Shown here: piece after piece, positions 34,110-45,299 of the stretch
How positions within the stretch are numbered: the stretch's first letter is position 1
Layout: each line of letters begins with the position of its first letter
Assembly: GCA_963556195.1 (NCBI GenBank)
Contig: OY744519.1
Coordinates: 34,577,301 to 34,641,300 of the forward strand
DNA: 64,000 nt
Direction: 5' to 3'
DNA from: Sepiola atlantica
Lineage: Eukaryota > Mollusca > Cephalopoda > Sepiida > Sepiolidae
Notes under the pieces: generated by a model
What the model was told of the DNA's origin: nothing
Databases searched by the model: none
Seen by the model: the letters and a program-made list of their open reading frames with translations, nothing else
Program-made: the position numbers and the translations under genes

Positions 34110-35407
34110 GGGTGGTGCAAAAGTCACGCATTAGTTTGAACCAGTAACAACTTTCACATTTAATCAAATTTTCTCCTTATTTTTCAGAATATTACAGATA
34201 TAAACATTGATAATTTATCATGGAAAAATATAGCACTGAACGACGAACTAAAATTATTGAACTTTACTTCCGAAACCATCGTTGAATAACCTTAACCCAA
34301 AGAGCCTATCGTCGGCATTATAATGTCAGACAATCTCCCAGTCAGACAACAATTGATCGTCTTGTGGCCCGATTTCGGCAGCAGGGTTCAGTCAGTGATC
34401 TTCCACGATCTGGCAGACCACGTTCAGTACGGACAGCGGAAAATGTAGCACCCGTTGAGGATAGCATTGCTGAAAATCCAGACACCTTACTCGAAGACGA
34501 GTCACTCAGATTGAGATGTCCAGAAGGTCACTTCAAAGAATTTTACGTGAATTGCATCTGTTTCCATACAAAATTCAATTGGTACAGGCATTACAACCTA
34601 CAGATTTGCAATCCCGCATAGCTTATGCTGTTCACATTCAGCAATTAGCCAGAGAACAAAATGAGTTCATCCATCAGCTGATAATGAGCGACGAAGCCTA
34701 TTTTCATCTGAACGGGTTCGTAAATAAGCAAAACTGCAGAATATGGGCCATTGAAAATCCAAGAACCGTTCATCAGCGTGAATTACACCCACTAAAATGT
34801 ACCGTATGGTGTGGTGTTACCTCGGAAAGAGTGATCGGTCCATATTTCTTTGAAGACGAAGAAGGTGTCGCGGTGACGATAACTGCACAGCGATATCAAC
34901 AAATAATTGAAATTTTTTTTAAGGCCAGTTGTTCAGGACAAGCTAGAAATGTGGTTCCAACAAGATGGAGCTACTGCCCACACTGCCCGACAAAGTATGG
35001 CGCTCTTAAGGGGATTGTTTGGCGAGCGCTTAATTAGCAGATTTTCTTATTTTAACTGACCTTCACGTTCACCGGATTTAACAGCCCCTGACCTTTTCCT
35101 TTGTGGTTATCTTAAGGAAAGGGTATATGTGAACAAGCCTACAACGATTCAAGAGCTTAAAAACAATATCAGACATGAAATCCAAGAACTAGAGCCAGTT
35201 ATTCTAAGGACTGTAATGGAAAATGCCCTAACTAGAGCCCGTCTTTGTGAGGCCGAAAATGGTGGCCATTTAAAGGATATTATTTTAAAAACTACTGAAA
35301 CAAAATTACCAAGTAAATGTATTATTTATCAGAAAAGCCTAGTAAATTACTTTAAATGTTGTAGTTTCTATCACCTAAACAAACCAATGCGCGACTTTTG
35401 CGCCACC

Positions 35408-35410
<3 letters not shown>
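34108..35410 (+). mobile_element. Full-length mariner-type transposon, inactivated
   Basis: The left terminus CAGGGTGGTGCAAAAGTCAC (34108) and right terminus GACTTTTGCGCCACCCTG (ending 35410) are inverted repeats of about 28-30 bp with a few mismatches. Both are flanked by TA, the standard Tc1/mariner target. The length of 1303 bp is typical of intact mariners. The element carries a single decayed transposase frame. It inserted into a (TA)n array, so the exact target duplication cannot be distinguished from the array. Confidence 0.95.
34220..35335 (+). pseudogene. Mariner-like transposase, broken
   Basis: The frame starts at ATG 34220 (MEKYSTERRTKIIELYFRNH) and meets TGA at about 34284. The DNA-binding region continues as FRQQGSVSDLPRSGRPR. 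A frameshift near 34500 leads to RRSLQRILRELHLFPYK. The catalytic domain has MSDEAYFHLNGFVNKQN (first Asp 34690-34692). A frameshift in the T run at 34912-34920 is followed by WFQQDGATAHTARQS (second Asp 34964-34966). Then come a TGA at 35057 and SPDLTAPDLFLCGYLKERVY, with the third Asp at 35075-35077. That gives 36 residues between the second and third acidic residues. All three acidic residues survive, so decay is by stops and indels. Confidence 0.9.

Positions 35411-35455
<45 letters not shown>
35411..35455. repeat. (TA)n microsatellite, right of mariner
   Basis: About 44 bp of TA, the right half of the array split by the mariner. Confidence 0.97.
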
Positions 35456-35458
<3 letters not shown>

Positions 35459-35459
35459 A

Positions 35460-35985
35460 GAAGAATATCCATCGCAGGACGGGTAATTCAAATTCCCCAA
35501 ACAGAACAGTTTTGCACCACTTTTATGTCCGTTTACGGAGATTTAAATCAAGATATAATGATACGAAACTGTATGTTTAGAATCTGTCTGAAATTTAAGA
35601 GTTACACTTAATGGTAATTCAGTGACTCTTGCTTAATTGGTGTCTCATAACTATGGATCAAATACGATGCAAATCTGAAATATTTCAATTTGCAAATGGG
35701 TGATTGTCCACATATTATGCCCCCTAAAACATTTAAAATACTAAAAAGAGTGAATATTTTTTAATTGATGTCAAAGACATTGGAAGTATCTGAAGTTTCA
35801 AAAAGGGTTTCCACACGCTTTTTACCCGTTTTGTATGAAACTAAATGAAATTAAATATAACCACATGTTGACCCCTTACGGTTGGGATCTGTGTTTCAAA
35901 CTTTATAATGATCGGTTTATTAGTTTAAAAGTGAAAACTTTACCTACAAATATATAAACATATAAACATACCTAACTTTAAAAAG

Positions 35986-36000
<15 letters not shown>
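35460..36000 (-). repeat. Dispersed repeat family B, copy 4 (minus)
   Basis: Reverse complement of the 45545-45870 copy over most of its length (AATATTTTTTAATTGATGT, CCCGTTTTGTATGAAACTAAA, TTATAATGATCGG). It extends to the piece also found at 1-85. Ends in (TA)n at 35989-36027. Confidence 0.6.
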
Positions 36001-36023
<23 letters not shown>

Positions 36024-36030
<7 letters not shown>

Positions 36031-36348
36031 TATTTTTATTTACACAGACATGTACAAAATCTGCGACACTGGCATGTCGATGTTATCGATCAACAGCTAT
36101 TATAAACTGAGATCTCATCAGGTAGATTTAGAATCCGATCTTAACCGTAGATAAGATCGATCAACAGCTATTATAAACTGAGATCTCATCAGGCAGAGTC
36201 AGAATCCGATCTGAAACTTAGATAAGGTTAAGATCGGATTCTAACTCTGCCTGATGAGATATCAGTTTATAATAGCTGTTGATCGATAACATCGACATGC
36301 CAGTGTCACAGATGTTGTACATGTCTGTGTAAATAAAAATAATCATAT
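36024..36348. mobile_element. 325-bp hairpin repeat (MITE-like)
   Basis: The left arm 36024-36146 (ATATGATTATTTTTATTTAC ... TCCGATCTTAACC) pairs with the right arm 36226-36348 over 123 bp with few mismatches. The 79-bp middle carries a second direct copy of the inner arm (GATCGATCAACAGCTATTAT ... ATCCGATCT at 36154-36213). No protein is encoded. It sits at the end of a (TA)n array (35989-36027), consistent with TA-targeted insertion. Confidence 0.8.
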
Positions 36349-36432
36349 GTAAAAGCTCTATTTGATATTGAGTACTTTTTATAAACCCGGTTTAAATTCT
36401 TTGGATTACTACCCTGTGGATGTTTTACCTGG

Positions 36433-36436
<4 letters not shown>

Positions 36437-36480
<44 letters not shown>
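36437..36480. repeat. (TA)n microsatellite
   Basis: About 44 bp of TA. A further short array, (TA)10 then GA-rich, lies at 36722-36780. Confidence 0.95.
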
Positions 36481-36481
<1 letters not shown>

Positions 36482-36489
36482 CGTAAATT

Positions 36490-38028
36490 CTTTTTCTATT
36501 TCGATGTGAGAGACTAATCGTTATTCAATAGATGAAATGAATCTGGATGTTACTCATTCAATCAGGATTAAGAAAAGAAAAGTACAAATAATGAAAAACA
36601 AGATAAAACAACGAATAGAGTAAATAAAACAAGACATGAAAAAAACGAAGTGTATCGTCGTTTCTAACATAAAACTGATTCTTTTTCAATCTATACTAAA
36701 TAGAAGAAGAGAGAGCACGGGGTATATATATATATATATAGAGAAAGCCACAGAGATAGAGAGATAGAGAGAAAGACGAGGGGGTAAATGTCGGAACAAG
36801 GAAGTCTAATGATGTTGACCATTAATTTTGACTGCTATCGGCGATTCAATCAGAAGGGAAAAGAAAGTTGAATCCTGTGATTTGAGAATCCGTACATTTA
36901 ATCTGGCCGTTAGCAAAAAAATAAGCAAAATAAACAAAAGTCATCATCTAAATATTTTGAACGGCAGATATGAACAATTTCTTTTATATGCACCTGGTAT
37001 TTTACGGGCATGTGTATGTATACGAATTATTGTATGTGTATGTTTGTATTAGGACTCGTATTCTTTGACCTTTTGTGTGCGTATTCAAGTTGTCCATTTG
37101 ATAAAAAAAGAAATGCAATTGTTACGAATTGTCTTTTTTTTCAATATAATCTGTCTGCATATTTATATTCTTAAGGTAATTGAGTCTGTACGTTTGTACT
37201 CGATGGATGCGAGATCGTATAAAACCGTTCTGCTTGACCCTTTTGAACTAACCCTAACTCTAACCCTTTGAACACACCGTAGCTCATGGATTGACGCATA
37301 AGAAAACTATGAAAAGGACCATAATCTGTATGCATTTTATTATTTTGTTCCAAATCGCCTTTAACCATTGGACTATAATTACAATTTTAATCATCGGTAT
37401 TTATTTCTCAAGTAAACAATTATATTCATCGTATTTTTCTTTTTAATTAGGGAATGGTAATCTATGATCTGTGAACCGATTCATTCGGAACATTTTTTTG
37501 ATTGAAATCATTCAAAACTAAATCTCAAAACTCTACTTATAGAAACCCGGATAAAGAAGTGAGAGTAGATATGCAATTGTCTCGGGACACACATAACTCT
37601 AGTCCTTCTTAACACAGTCATAAGCGACATTTTCATGTTTGACATCTACAGGAGAAGATTGGCGGGCGACAGGCCAAACACATAGAAAAAACAAAGTTCT
37701 CCCGAAGCCGAAACAATGGAGTTTTACAATCGCTTTACAATCTATTGTTAAACATCGGAGCAGCTGAAAACCTTTGCATTCTACGCGCCTTAAAAAGAAA
37801 TCAAGTAAGATCGTTCATAAAAGCTTTATATTATTATGGATTAAGTCATCTTCGCGCGGGACTATCATCTCTGACCCTGGACATGACAGCGTGAACTCAT
37901 CTTCTGAACCTTAATCAATCATAACCCGAAGCTATCTTTATAATCACGAACATAAATCAAGTGTCCAGAGTAATGATTGTTCACTCTCTAATGTCGGATT
38001 ACAATATAAGAACCAAAAAATTAAAAAC
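36490..38028. other. Spacer with little recognisable content
   Basis: Contains a GA-rich stretch at 36740-36780 and a vestige of telomere-like CCCTAA words at 37250-37268. Frames of 60-75 codons are broken and unrecognised. No repeat family copy was identified. Confidence 0.35.
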
Positions 38029-38137
38029 GATATTACAATTAAAGATTTTAGAGGTTCTTAAACTACCCGACAGAATTGCGCTGAATTTCGAATAAAACAC
38101 TATTAAGAATCCAGGGGTGTTCTAAGAGGAAAAAACA

Positions 38138-38209
<72 letters not shown>

Positions 38210-38375
38210 TAGACTGAAAAATGCGGACGCATGTGTATTAATATTCTTAAATATAAACCTGGCAAAGTACAGGACAAGTGGAATTAACTCTTAAGTGATA
38301 TTACAATTAAGGATCGGTGCTTGTCTGTTTGTTACTTATAGGGTCTGAAACTACTCGACAGAATTGCGCAGAATC
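38029..38375 (+). repeat. Short direct repeat across a (TA)n array
   Basis: GATATTACAATTAA followed after about 30 bases by CT-AAACTAC-CGACAGAATTGCGC occurs at 38029-38090 and 38297-38370. A 67-bp (TA)n array (38142-38208) lies between. Confidence 0.55.
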
Positions 38376-38384
38376 TTGCTGTCT

Positions 38385-38480
38385 AACTCCCAAGCCATGT
38401 TTACCTTATAAATTTGGCCCTTATCACGGTAGCCCATTACGCTTCAGTGGCAATATACTTTGTTTGGAGCGCACAAAAGT
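38385..38480 (+). pseudogene. LINE 3' tail fragment
   Basis: GTAGCCCATTACGCTTCAGTGGCAAT and TTTGTTTGGAGCGCA match the reverse complement of 14515-14590, the end of the 14463-17453 LINE family. Only the extreme 3' end is present. Confidence 0.55.
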
Positions 38481-38839
38481 AAATGAAATACTACTGCTAA
38501 TGCTAAAAGCAATACACACGTATTAGCTCCAAAACTATTGGGCAGAACTGATCCACATTTGGCATGAAGCACCATTGAAATGCAGAGTGGTTTATAGACA
38601 GATGAGATATTACTATTACAAGTGTTGCAACTATAACAACAAAAACAACAACAACTACTACTACTTACTCATGCGTTTCCTACTGAAGTACTAATTAGCG
38701 GATCCTATTTTAAATCTAATTGAGTAAATTTGATTTAATAATTTACGAGAGTTCTGAAAAATATATTGGCACGAAACGGCATAATTTTGAAAATGGCCAT
38801 TCGATTTAAGCGTACCCGAAACATCAACATTTACAATAC

Positions 38840-38960
38840 ACCCGTGTTAATTCTTATTTGAACACCGGAAAAACAACCCCGAAGAAAGTCGGAACACACA
38901 TCGACCGAAACGTAGTCGACAAACGAATAAATAACAACAACGAGGACAATAGTCCGGAGA
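38840..38960 (+). repeat. Family A single arm, degraded
   Basis: CCGAAGA at 38880, GTCG and CGAC as a perfect four-pair stem II, then CGAAACGTA. The conserved U of the hammerhead core is changed to C. No B-box centre or opposite arm is attached. Confidence 0.35.
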
Positions 38961-39055
38961 AAAAGAAAAGCAATACACATACCAGTATCGTCTTGCGCAT
39001 TTCTTCTCAATTCCATCTTGTTCAAACGTCACCCACTCCAGTGGTTCCCGCCTAG

Positions 39056-39800
39056 TCTTGGATACACCAATACTAATAATGCGATTAAAACGTTTCGCTT
39101 TATAGACTAGAAAATAATAAAGGCTTATATATTCTCTTTATTAAAACCAGTCTTTGTCTCCTTGGAGATAATTGGTTCTAGTACCAGAATGTGCCACGCT
39201 TGTGTGATTTGGTATTTTCGTCTACCATGGAGTCAAACATTAAAAAAATGACAATCTTTTTTTTTATTGGCGCGGTTTTCTAACCTATTGGATATGGTTC
39301 GGATCGCTGTTTCTTAGCATGACTTTCAAATGCTAACGGAGGTTGTCTGTTAGGATTTCTTTTTTACCAAAATAAAACAACTCCCAGATATGGGCAAATA
39401 CACAAACATTTTATTTGTAAACGAGTTCATTCACACTTTTACTCGCATGTATTTTTGTTGTGTTATGGAACAGTGCATTTATTTTATTGGAGATTAATTT
39501 TTCTAACTTACATTATTTATGCATATTTTCATACATTTTCATTTCATTTGTAACAAGCCTTCTATATCTAGTCGGCGTTACTAATATAATGCCGGCAACT
39601 GTAAATATAAAGAGATGTATTTGCTTAACCAACTACTACCCTTTTACATTTCTTTCCCGACCATGAACATTGTTATAACGTGTGTTTAAATAAGATATTC
39701 CCAACACGTGTGCAGCTATTTATACATTGAATATCAAGTCGTAATAACTAGTGAGGAAGTAACGGACGCAGCTTAATTGAAATGATAGCAAAATACTCAC
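39056..39800. other. Presumed intron sequence downstream of the exon
   Basis: On the minus strand this lies 3' of the exon's GTGAGT donor. No second exon with plausible splice sites was found in it. Confidence 0.3.
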
Positions 39801-39944
39801 CCTCTTTGACTTTTCATATTCATGCTCGACATCCGTGCCAAAAAAGTATCGATGCTTTGATGTGACGTTTGGGAAGTAGAAGGAATCTTTGCAGACGCAC
39901 TTGTAAGAGCCTCGCCGAAATCCAAGTCCATGAATCGGATCACA
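39801..39944 (-). CDS. Internal exon of a GPR158/GPR179-like receptor gene
   Basis: On the minus strand a strong acceptor (TTTATCTTTTTCTTTGTAG) is followed by 144 bp, exactly 48 codons without a stop, then a consensus donor AGG|GTGAGT. The peptide starts CDPIHGLGFRRGSYKCVCKD, then FYFPNV, RYFFGTDVEHEYEKSKR. The pattern C..I.GLGFRRG.Y.C.C..GFYFP...RYF.G..VE.EYEK is what I recall from the cysteine-rich (EGF-like) extracellular segment between the Cache domain and the seven-helix region of GPR158/GPR179-type class C receptors. GPR158 itself is an orphan-class receptor reported to respond to glycine. Three cysteines are visible. The exon is symmetric if the first codon is TGT. Family membership is from memory. 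That it is an exon is well supported by codon openness and splice sites. Neighbouring exons were not found in the window. Confidence 0.7.
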
Positions 39945-39995
39945 CTACAAAGAAAAAGATAAACGACAATGGTATATGATTAACAATGGAAAGCA

Positions 39996-40014
39996 AATAA
40001 TAATAATAATAATG

Positions 40015-40050
<36 letters not shown>
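39996..40050. repeat. (TAA)n microsatellite
   Basis: About 18 units with one ATG interruption near 40013, just upstream of the LINE fragment. Confidence 0.95.
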
Positions 40051-40051
<1 letters not shown>

Positions 40052-40089
40052 AAAAATATAGAAAAAACAATACACGAATACAAGAGAAC

Positions 40090-40890
40090 TGAAACAGCTA
40101 GAAATCACATAACCTTTCCTTCAATAACTACAAGAAACCTCTTCAACCACCGATTGCCATGGCAAATAACACCCTACCCGAGAGTTCAACATTCAAACTA
40201 CTCAGCTTAACATTCACAGGTAACATGAATTGGAACAAATACATTGAAGACATTGCTAAGGCTGCTGCAAAGAAGGTAGACTCCATCTACCGTGCTAGTA
40301 AACTCCTCACACCTGACATTATCCTGTATCTCTACAAAGCCACCATCCGCCTATGTATGGAGTATGGTTGTCACATCTGGGCTGGTGCATCATCCACAAG
40401 TCTCTCCCTCTTAGACAAGGTCTCAAAAAAAGGTCGCCAACTTAATAGGTCCCTCACTATCCACCAAGCTCCAGCCTCTGTCCCATCGTCGCAATGTTGC
40501 ATCCTTGTGCTTGTTTTACAAATACTTCGATGAATTGTGCTTCGATGAACTAGCTGCTCTAGTGCCCACCCCCCTCGACGCAAATACACTAGAACAACCC
40601 GACGATCTGCTAGGTCCCATCCATTTACTGTGGAGATCTCCCAGATGCCGGAGAGCCTTATACTCCAGCAGCTTCTTTCCTCGTGCTACCGGCCTCTGGA
40701 ACTCTATCCCTACTCACTGTTTCCCGACGTTAGTGACATTCAGAGGTTTAACACTAATGGAAACAGACATCTCGTTGAACAGCTCCCAACTAAGGATGAC
40801 ACCCAAAACCTACTCCATAATTCTCAGTAGCCCCTTACGTCGACAGTGGCGTCCGACCTTATTTGGGGTGAAATATCTGAAAAAAAGCAA
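40090..40890 (+). pseudogene. LINE RT C-terminal fragment
   Basis: The plus strand reads IAMANNTLPESSTFKLLSLT, MNWNKYIEDIAKAAAKKV, LYKATIRLCMEYGCHIWAGAS and LLDKVSKKGR (40159-40440). After a frameshift it continues LCLFYKYFDELCFDELAALV and CRRALYSSSFFPRATGLWNSIP. This is the thumb and C-terminal region of the family also seen at 14463-17453. A frameshift near 40440-40500 and a stop at 40903 leave no intact frame. The N-terminal RT is absent. Confidence 0.85.
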
Positions 40891-40935
40891 ACAAAAACCC
40901 TGACATTCCCTACACATATGTCGTGGCACCAACAT

Positions 40936-41269
40936 AGACGGGTACTATACAAAATGGTCGTGTAGGGTCAAGGATGGAAAGACCGAGAGGGGAGAGTAGT
41001 AATCAAAACTCCAGTGGAAGGATAGGAAGAGTATTAAAATATTGGGGAGACTTATTGCTGCTCAAATTTAAGAAGAGGTCAACGATTAGTGTTAAGAAAT
41101 AAATGGTAAACGGCTGTTCCGATAATGCTAAATTATTTGCAGTGGTTATCCTAAGAGGCGGAAAGTGCTGGGAATATGAGGAGACTTGTTACCCAGGTTC
41201 CAGGAAACAGAAAGTGTTATTGTCACTTAGCAATCATTGATAATTACTTGTGTGAAAACTCCTAGTGAG

Positions 41270-41321
<52 letters not shown>

Positions 41322-41322
41322 T
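40936..41322 (+). mobile_element. LINE family 2, 3' UTR with (ATA)n tail
   Basis: Matches the minus strand of 49713-50040: GGATGGAAAGACCGAGAGG-GAGAG, GTTGTGATAATGC-like block, AGTGCTGG, and TGTGTGAAAACTCC--GTGAGTA before the tail. The tail is about 16 ATA/TAA units (41272-41321). It abuts the preceding LINE fragment, so two unrelated LINE copies are fused here. Confidence 0.65.
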
Positions 41323-41329
41323 TAAATAG

Positions 41330-41850
41330 GATCGCTACCAACAGCAGCTCAAACAACTCGATCGGAATAAACTACATAAAAGCTAGAGTAAAAAGACCCA
41401 GGAAAAAAGCAAATATAGACTCTGTTGGCAAAAGAACGACATAGTAAACCTCATCATAAGTAAGTGCAGCAAGCTAATGCAAAACGAATATAAAAATAGG
41501 TATTAGGAAGATAGTTCAATGGGAACAGCGCAAATGACTACAATTTGAATATACAGACTAATGGTATAGCTGGAAACCAAAGTCAGTTTTGGAAAAGAAA
41601 CGATATACAATTCTATGGAGTATTGAAATATAAACAAACTAATACAAGCAAGAATACCAGACATGGTCATAGTAAACAATAAAGAAAAACTCTGCTAAAC
41701 AATAGATGTCGACGTGCCAGCCGATCACAGAATAAAACTAAATGTAACTTAATACATTGAACCTGCCACAGAGTTGAATGGAGTAGGGAATATAAAAACC
41801 AGCGTGATACCAATAACTGTAGAAAACCTGTAAAAATGACAGTGGACTAT
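41330..41850 (+). pseudogene. LINE family 2, C-terminal coding fragment
   Basis: Plus-strand blocks read CSKLMQNEYKN (frames mixed), QWEQRK, WYSWKPKSVLE, then IPDMVIVNNKEK, IDVDVPADHRIK and TSVIPITVENL. This order corresponds to the post-RT tail CxxLxxKEYKxRHxxV..HW..C, HKPE.V.E, RPDIV.VD.KEK, IDVAVPGD, VIP.V.GALG of a common metazoan LINE group. Stops are frequent. Confidence 0.65.
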
Positions 41851-41995
41851 CTTGCTGATGCAGTAACGCCTATTTGTATATATTTTTAGCGTTAGTTTGT
41901 TGCATTCACTTATGATGAGATTTGCTATGTTGTCCTTTGTCCACAGAGTCTATATTTGTTTGTTTTTCTAGCTCTTGTATACCTTGGCTTTTATC
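41845..41995 (-). pseudogene. LINE family 2 fragment, inverted
   Basis: The reverse complement matches 41400-41520 (AAATATAGACTCTGT-G-CAAA, ATAGTAAAC/ATAGCAAAT, TCATCATAAGT, AAGATAGTCCACTG). It forms an inverted pair with the preceding fragment. Confidence 0.6.
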
Positions 41996-42509
41996 TATTT
42001 TATTTCGATCGCGTTCTTGTGTGAAGCTATATGGGAGAAATTGGAATCAAAGTGAGGATTCACATCATAAATACGGATAAAAATATATTAGATAAAATCC
42101 TAGTGTGCAGAAACAAACCCGGATAGCCAGGTTACACTTGCTTACTATAAGTAAGTTGAAATAATATAACAACTCGTAAACACAACTAGAAATATATATA
42201 GTAACCCAATAGAACTGAGTCTTATTAGGTAAATATGTAGCAACATTTAGATGCGTGTGTGTAAAAATATGGTATAATTATCCACATAAGATTAAAATTA
42301 AGTAAGATAATGTAAACATGAATTAGAAGTTATAAGTAGAATTAGAGCTACGTGTACATGAAGTTGCATTATAGGAGGAAGTCCCAAGTGACACGTATCG
42401 AGGAAGAAAGGTCAGCTGATTGGGTTCGGCCGCATTTCACAAATCTCCGTATACGTTTAAATCGAGCAAGAGAGGATGATGGGAAGCGTATCTGTAACCT
42501 TACACTGTA

Positions 42510-42511
42510 GT

Positions 42512-42587
<76 letters not shown>
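42510..42587. repeat. (TG)n-(AG)n-(G)n compound microsatellite
   Basis: About 12 TG units, then about 22 AG units, then a G run. Confidence 0.97.
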
Positions 42588-42589
42588 TA

Positions 42590-43870
42590 AATCACCAAAC
42601 GAACATGAGTAATTGAGAAACAAGTTTGTTGGATTTTTTCTTGTATGTTATATATTATTGAAGCTACCAAGCGAGAGCGGAAGACAGAAACTTCGGCTGC
42701 AAAAGTGCACTACGACCAAACCGTGGGGATCGAAGAAGAACACCTCACACTATGTAACAGATATATAAGAAAAATAATATAATGCGCCCCTTTTAAAACA
42801 TTGTGGAAGAACCGATATCGGTTCGTATGACAGAGAATAGTTGTGGAGGGTTTGACAGAATTTAAAGACCATTCAGCCATAAACTGAAAAGGCACGAAGA
42901 ATACTGGAACCCGTAGGAGGTTTATCGTCACTTACATTCTAGAAAATGTCATCTGTTTTTATCAGCAAGAACTCAGTGTTAAACATGTTAGCGTAAAAAT
43001 GAGGAGCTGATGTGTAACCCTGCATTGCTGTGAGAAAATAAAATATAAAGGGACATGAACCATTACGAAATAAGGTGATTGGAGTGTTTTTTCTTTTAAG
43101 TTATACATTATTTCAACTACCAGACAAAAGAGGAAGACAGAAACCTCGGCTGTCACATCAATACTGCGACTTCAAAGAGACAACCAATTGGTTTTAAACG
43201 AAATGGGCGAAGTACATACCGTGTTGATTGAATAACACTCAACACTGTGTTAAATATATATAAGAAAAATACTATAATCCTACACTTCTCCCCCTAAAAA
43301 TGCAGAAGCACCAATATCAGATCGTATCACAGAGAATAGTAGCGGAGGGTTTGAAATGAATTCGAAAACCATTAAAATTCAACTTAAAAAGGCATAAGAA
43401 TACTGGGACCCCGAGGAGGCTTATCGTCAATTACATTCAAGAAATTTGTGAGAATGGGAAGCTGTGAGAAAATGAAATATCAAAGGACATAAGCCATTAA
43501 GAAACAAGGTTGTTAAAACTATTTTATTTGCAGGTACATAGCGAGAAAGGAAGAAAGAAACTTCGGCTGCCACATCACAACGTTCTTTCGACGAAGTGGA
43601 CAAAGGACATATTGTGTGGATCGAATATGACCCCACACCGTATTACAGATGTATAAGAAAAATACTATAATTAGACGCCCCACCCTTCTGAAAATTCAGA
43701 AGAACAAAAATCGCTTTGTATCAGAGAAAGTAGTTGCGGAGGTTTTTAAAGAATTACACGAACATTCAGACATAGACTGGAAGGGCATGGATGTATTGGA
43801 GACGCGAGGAGGCCTATCGTTAGTTAAATTCTAGAAAAAAGCCATTGATCATTATCAGCGAATACTCAAT
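42590..43870 (+). repeat. Three tandem units of about 420-450 bp
   Basis: Landmark AAGACAGAAAC (AAGAAAGAAAC in unit 3) occurs at 42681, 43134 and 43551. Each unit also has GTGAGAAAATAAAATAT-like and ACATGAACCATTA-like blocks, TATATAAGAAAAATA-TATAAT, ACAGAGAATAGT--CGGAGG, and GGAGGCTTATCGTCA-TTACATTC. Unit 3 has a 61-codon frame that units 1 and 2 break. No transposon hallmarks were seen. Confidence 0.8.
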
Positions 43871-44464
43871 GGTAAACGTCTTGGTGCGAGAACAATAGGT
43901 GGCTTGCAATTGTGCCCGAAAGAAGCGGAGGTTTATTGCTAGAGAACACCACATGTTTTTTGCTTTTTTTATTATCGTGTCAGACTTCTGTGAGAAGTTC
44001 AACTTTGTGAGAAATGATAAAAAAGCATTTCTGAAATGATTAAAAAATTGATTAGAATAGAAAAAAAAATGATTAATGGATGGAAAGTAATTACGCAAAT
44101 CTTATTAAGGTCAAATTGAGAAACAAAAGTTAATAAGTTTTGTTGGTCATAGATGTGGACATATTTTACGATGATCGAACCCGCAGTCGTAATCAGCTTC
44201 ATGCAGCACCAGCGTTACCTACTTCCGAACCGTCGGACCTGAATACATAAAAGTCTGATAAGATGAGGGTGGAAGAGATACTTCCGACAGAGCGCTGAAG
44301 GCCTCTTTAGTTGTATTTGTTGGCTCCTCACATCCAATTTTGTAGGAAAAATATATTGTCTTTAATGCACACGCAGGTATACAGAGTGTAGCACACTATT
44401 TTGTGTCATATGCTGAATACGTTGCTGTCCTATCCCGTTTTTGGTAGTTTTTTGTTGTTGTATT
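43871..44464. other. Spacer, nothing recognised
   Basis: AT-rich, with no tandem structure or known repeat blocks found. Minus-strand frames of 67-92 codons are rich in Phe/Lys/Asn, as expected from base composition alone. Confidence 0.3.
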
Positions 44465-45140
44465 TACCTACTTTCCACAGCGGTAAGATTTGACACAAGG
44501 TCAGGAAAGTGGGATTGAAAAGCCAGCGCCCTAGAGGAAGAACACTCTGGCCAACCAAAAATGTCTAAGCAGTCCTGTCGGTATTTCCCGGTTGGGCGCC
44601 CCGGGCTATTAACAATAAATTAAACCCTTCTCAAAGGACAAAGGGCAAAGCCTGGTAAGGTTGACCTCCAAGAACTGCGCATGACAATACAGAACGGCGA
44701 AATCAAGACCCTAAGGCCAAGACGGTACCGATCTACAGAGTATAGCATACATCGAAACAGATACTACACTCTGAACTGAGCCAAAAGGCCAAGGATGGTA
44801 TTTATCTACCTCCAACAGCGGTAAGATGTGACACAAGGTCAGGAGAGTAGAATTATAAAACCATCGACTTAGATGAAGAAAACTCTGGCCTACAAAAAAT
44901 GCCTGGGCGGCATCGTCGGCATTCCTTGGTATTGGCGCCTCAGGCTATTAGCAATAAGCTAATCTCTTCTCAAAGGGTGGGAAAGCAAAGCTTGGGAGGT
45001 TGGACCTCGTAGAACTGCACAGGACAATATCTCAGACAGGCGGAATCAAGGTCCGAAAGTTCGACGGTACCGGCATACAGAGTGTAGTATCCATCGGAAC
45101 AAATACACCGCTTGGCCAAAAGGCCGAGGAATTTGCTTTT
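44465..45140 (+). repeat. Two tandem units of 338 bp
   Basis: AGCGGTAAGAT occurs at 44479 and 44817. The units share GACACAAGGTCAGGA-AGT, AACACTCTGGCC, GGGCTATTA-CAATAA, CTTCTCAAAGG, AGAACTGC, GGTACCG and ACAGAGT-TAG. It is GC-richer than its flanks. No protein was recognised. Confidence 0.8.
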
Positions 45141-45240
45141 GTTTTTTGTCTGATCAAATATACATACACTTTATCCCAAACAAGTAGACTTATATTCTTC
45201 GAGTCGACTCGTATTAAGTACACTTTAAAGTTGTCGGCCA

Positions 45241-45241
<1 letters not shown>

Positions 45242-45294
<53 letters not shown>
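45242..45294. repeat. (TA)n microsatellite
   Basis: About 52 bp of TA. Confidence 0.97.

Positions 45295-45299
<5 letters not shown>

Noticed and set aside
33970..34167. Tyr-Ile repeat open frames in TA arrays (also at 45000, 45371, 45918 and 62739)
   Set aside because: They exist only because alternating TA contains no stop in those frames.
36120..36300. Hammerhead motif in the 36-kb hairpin (CTGATGAGAT)
   Set aside because: No GAAA partner at a suitable distance on either strand.
37250..37268. Second telomeric block
   Set aside because: Only three degenerate CCCTAA-like words, too short to distinguish from chance.
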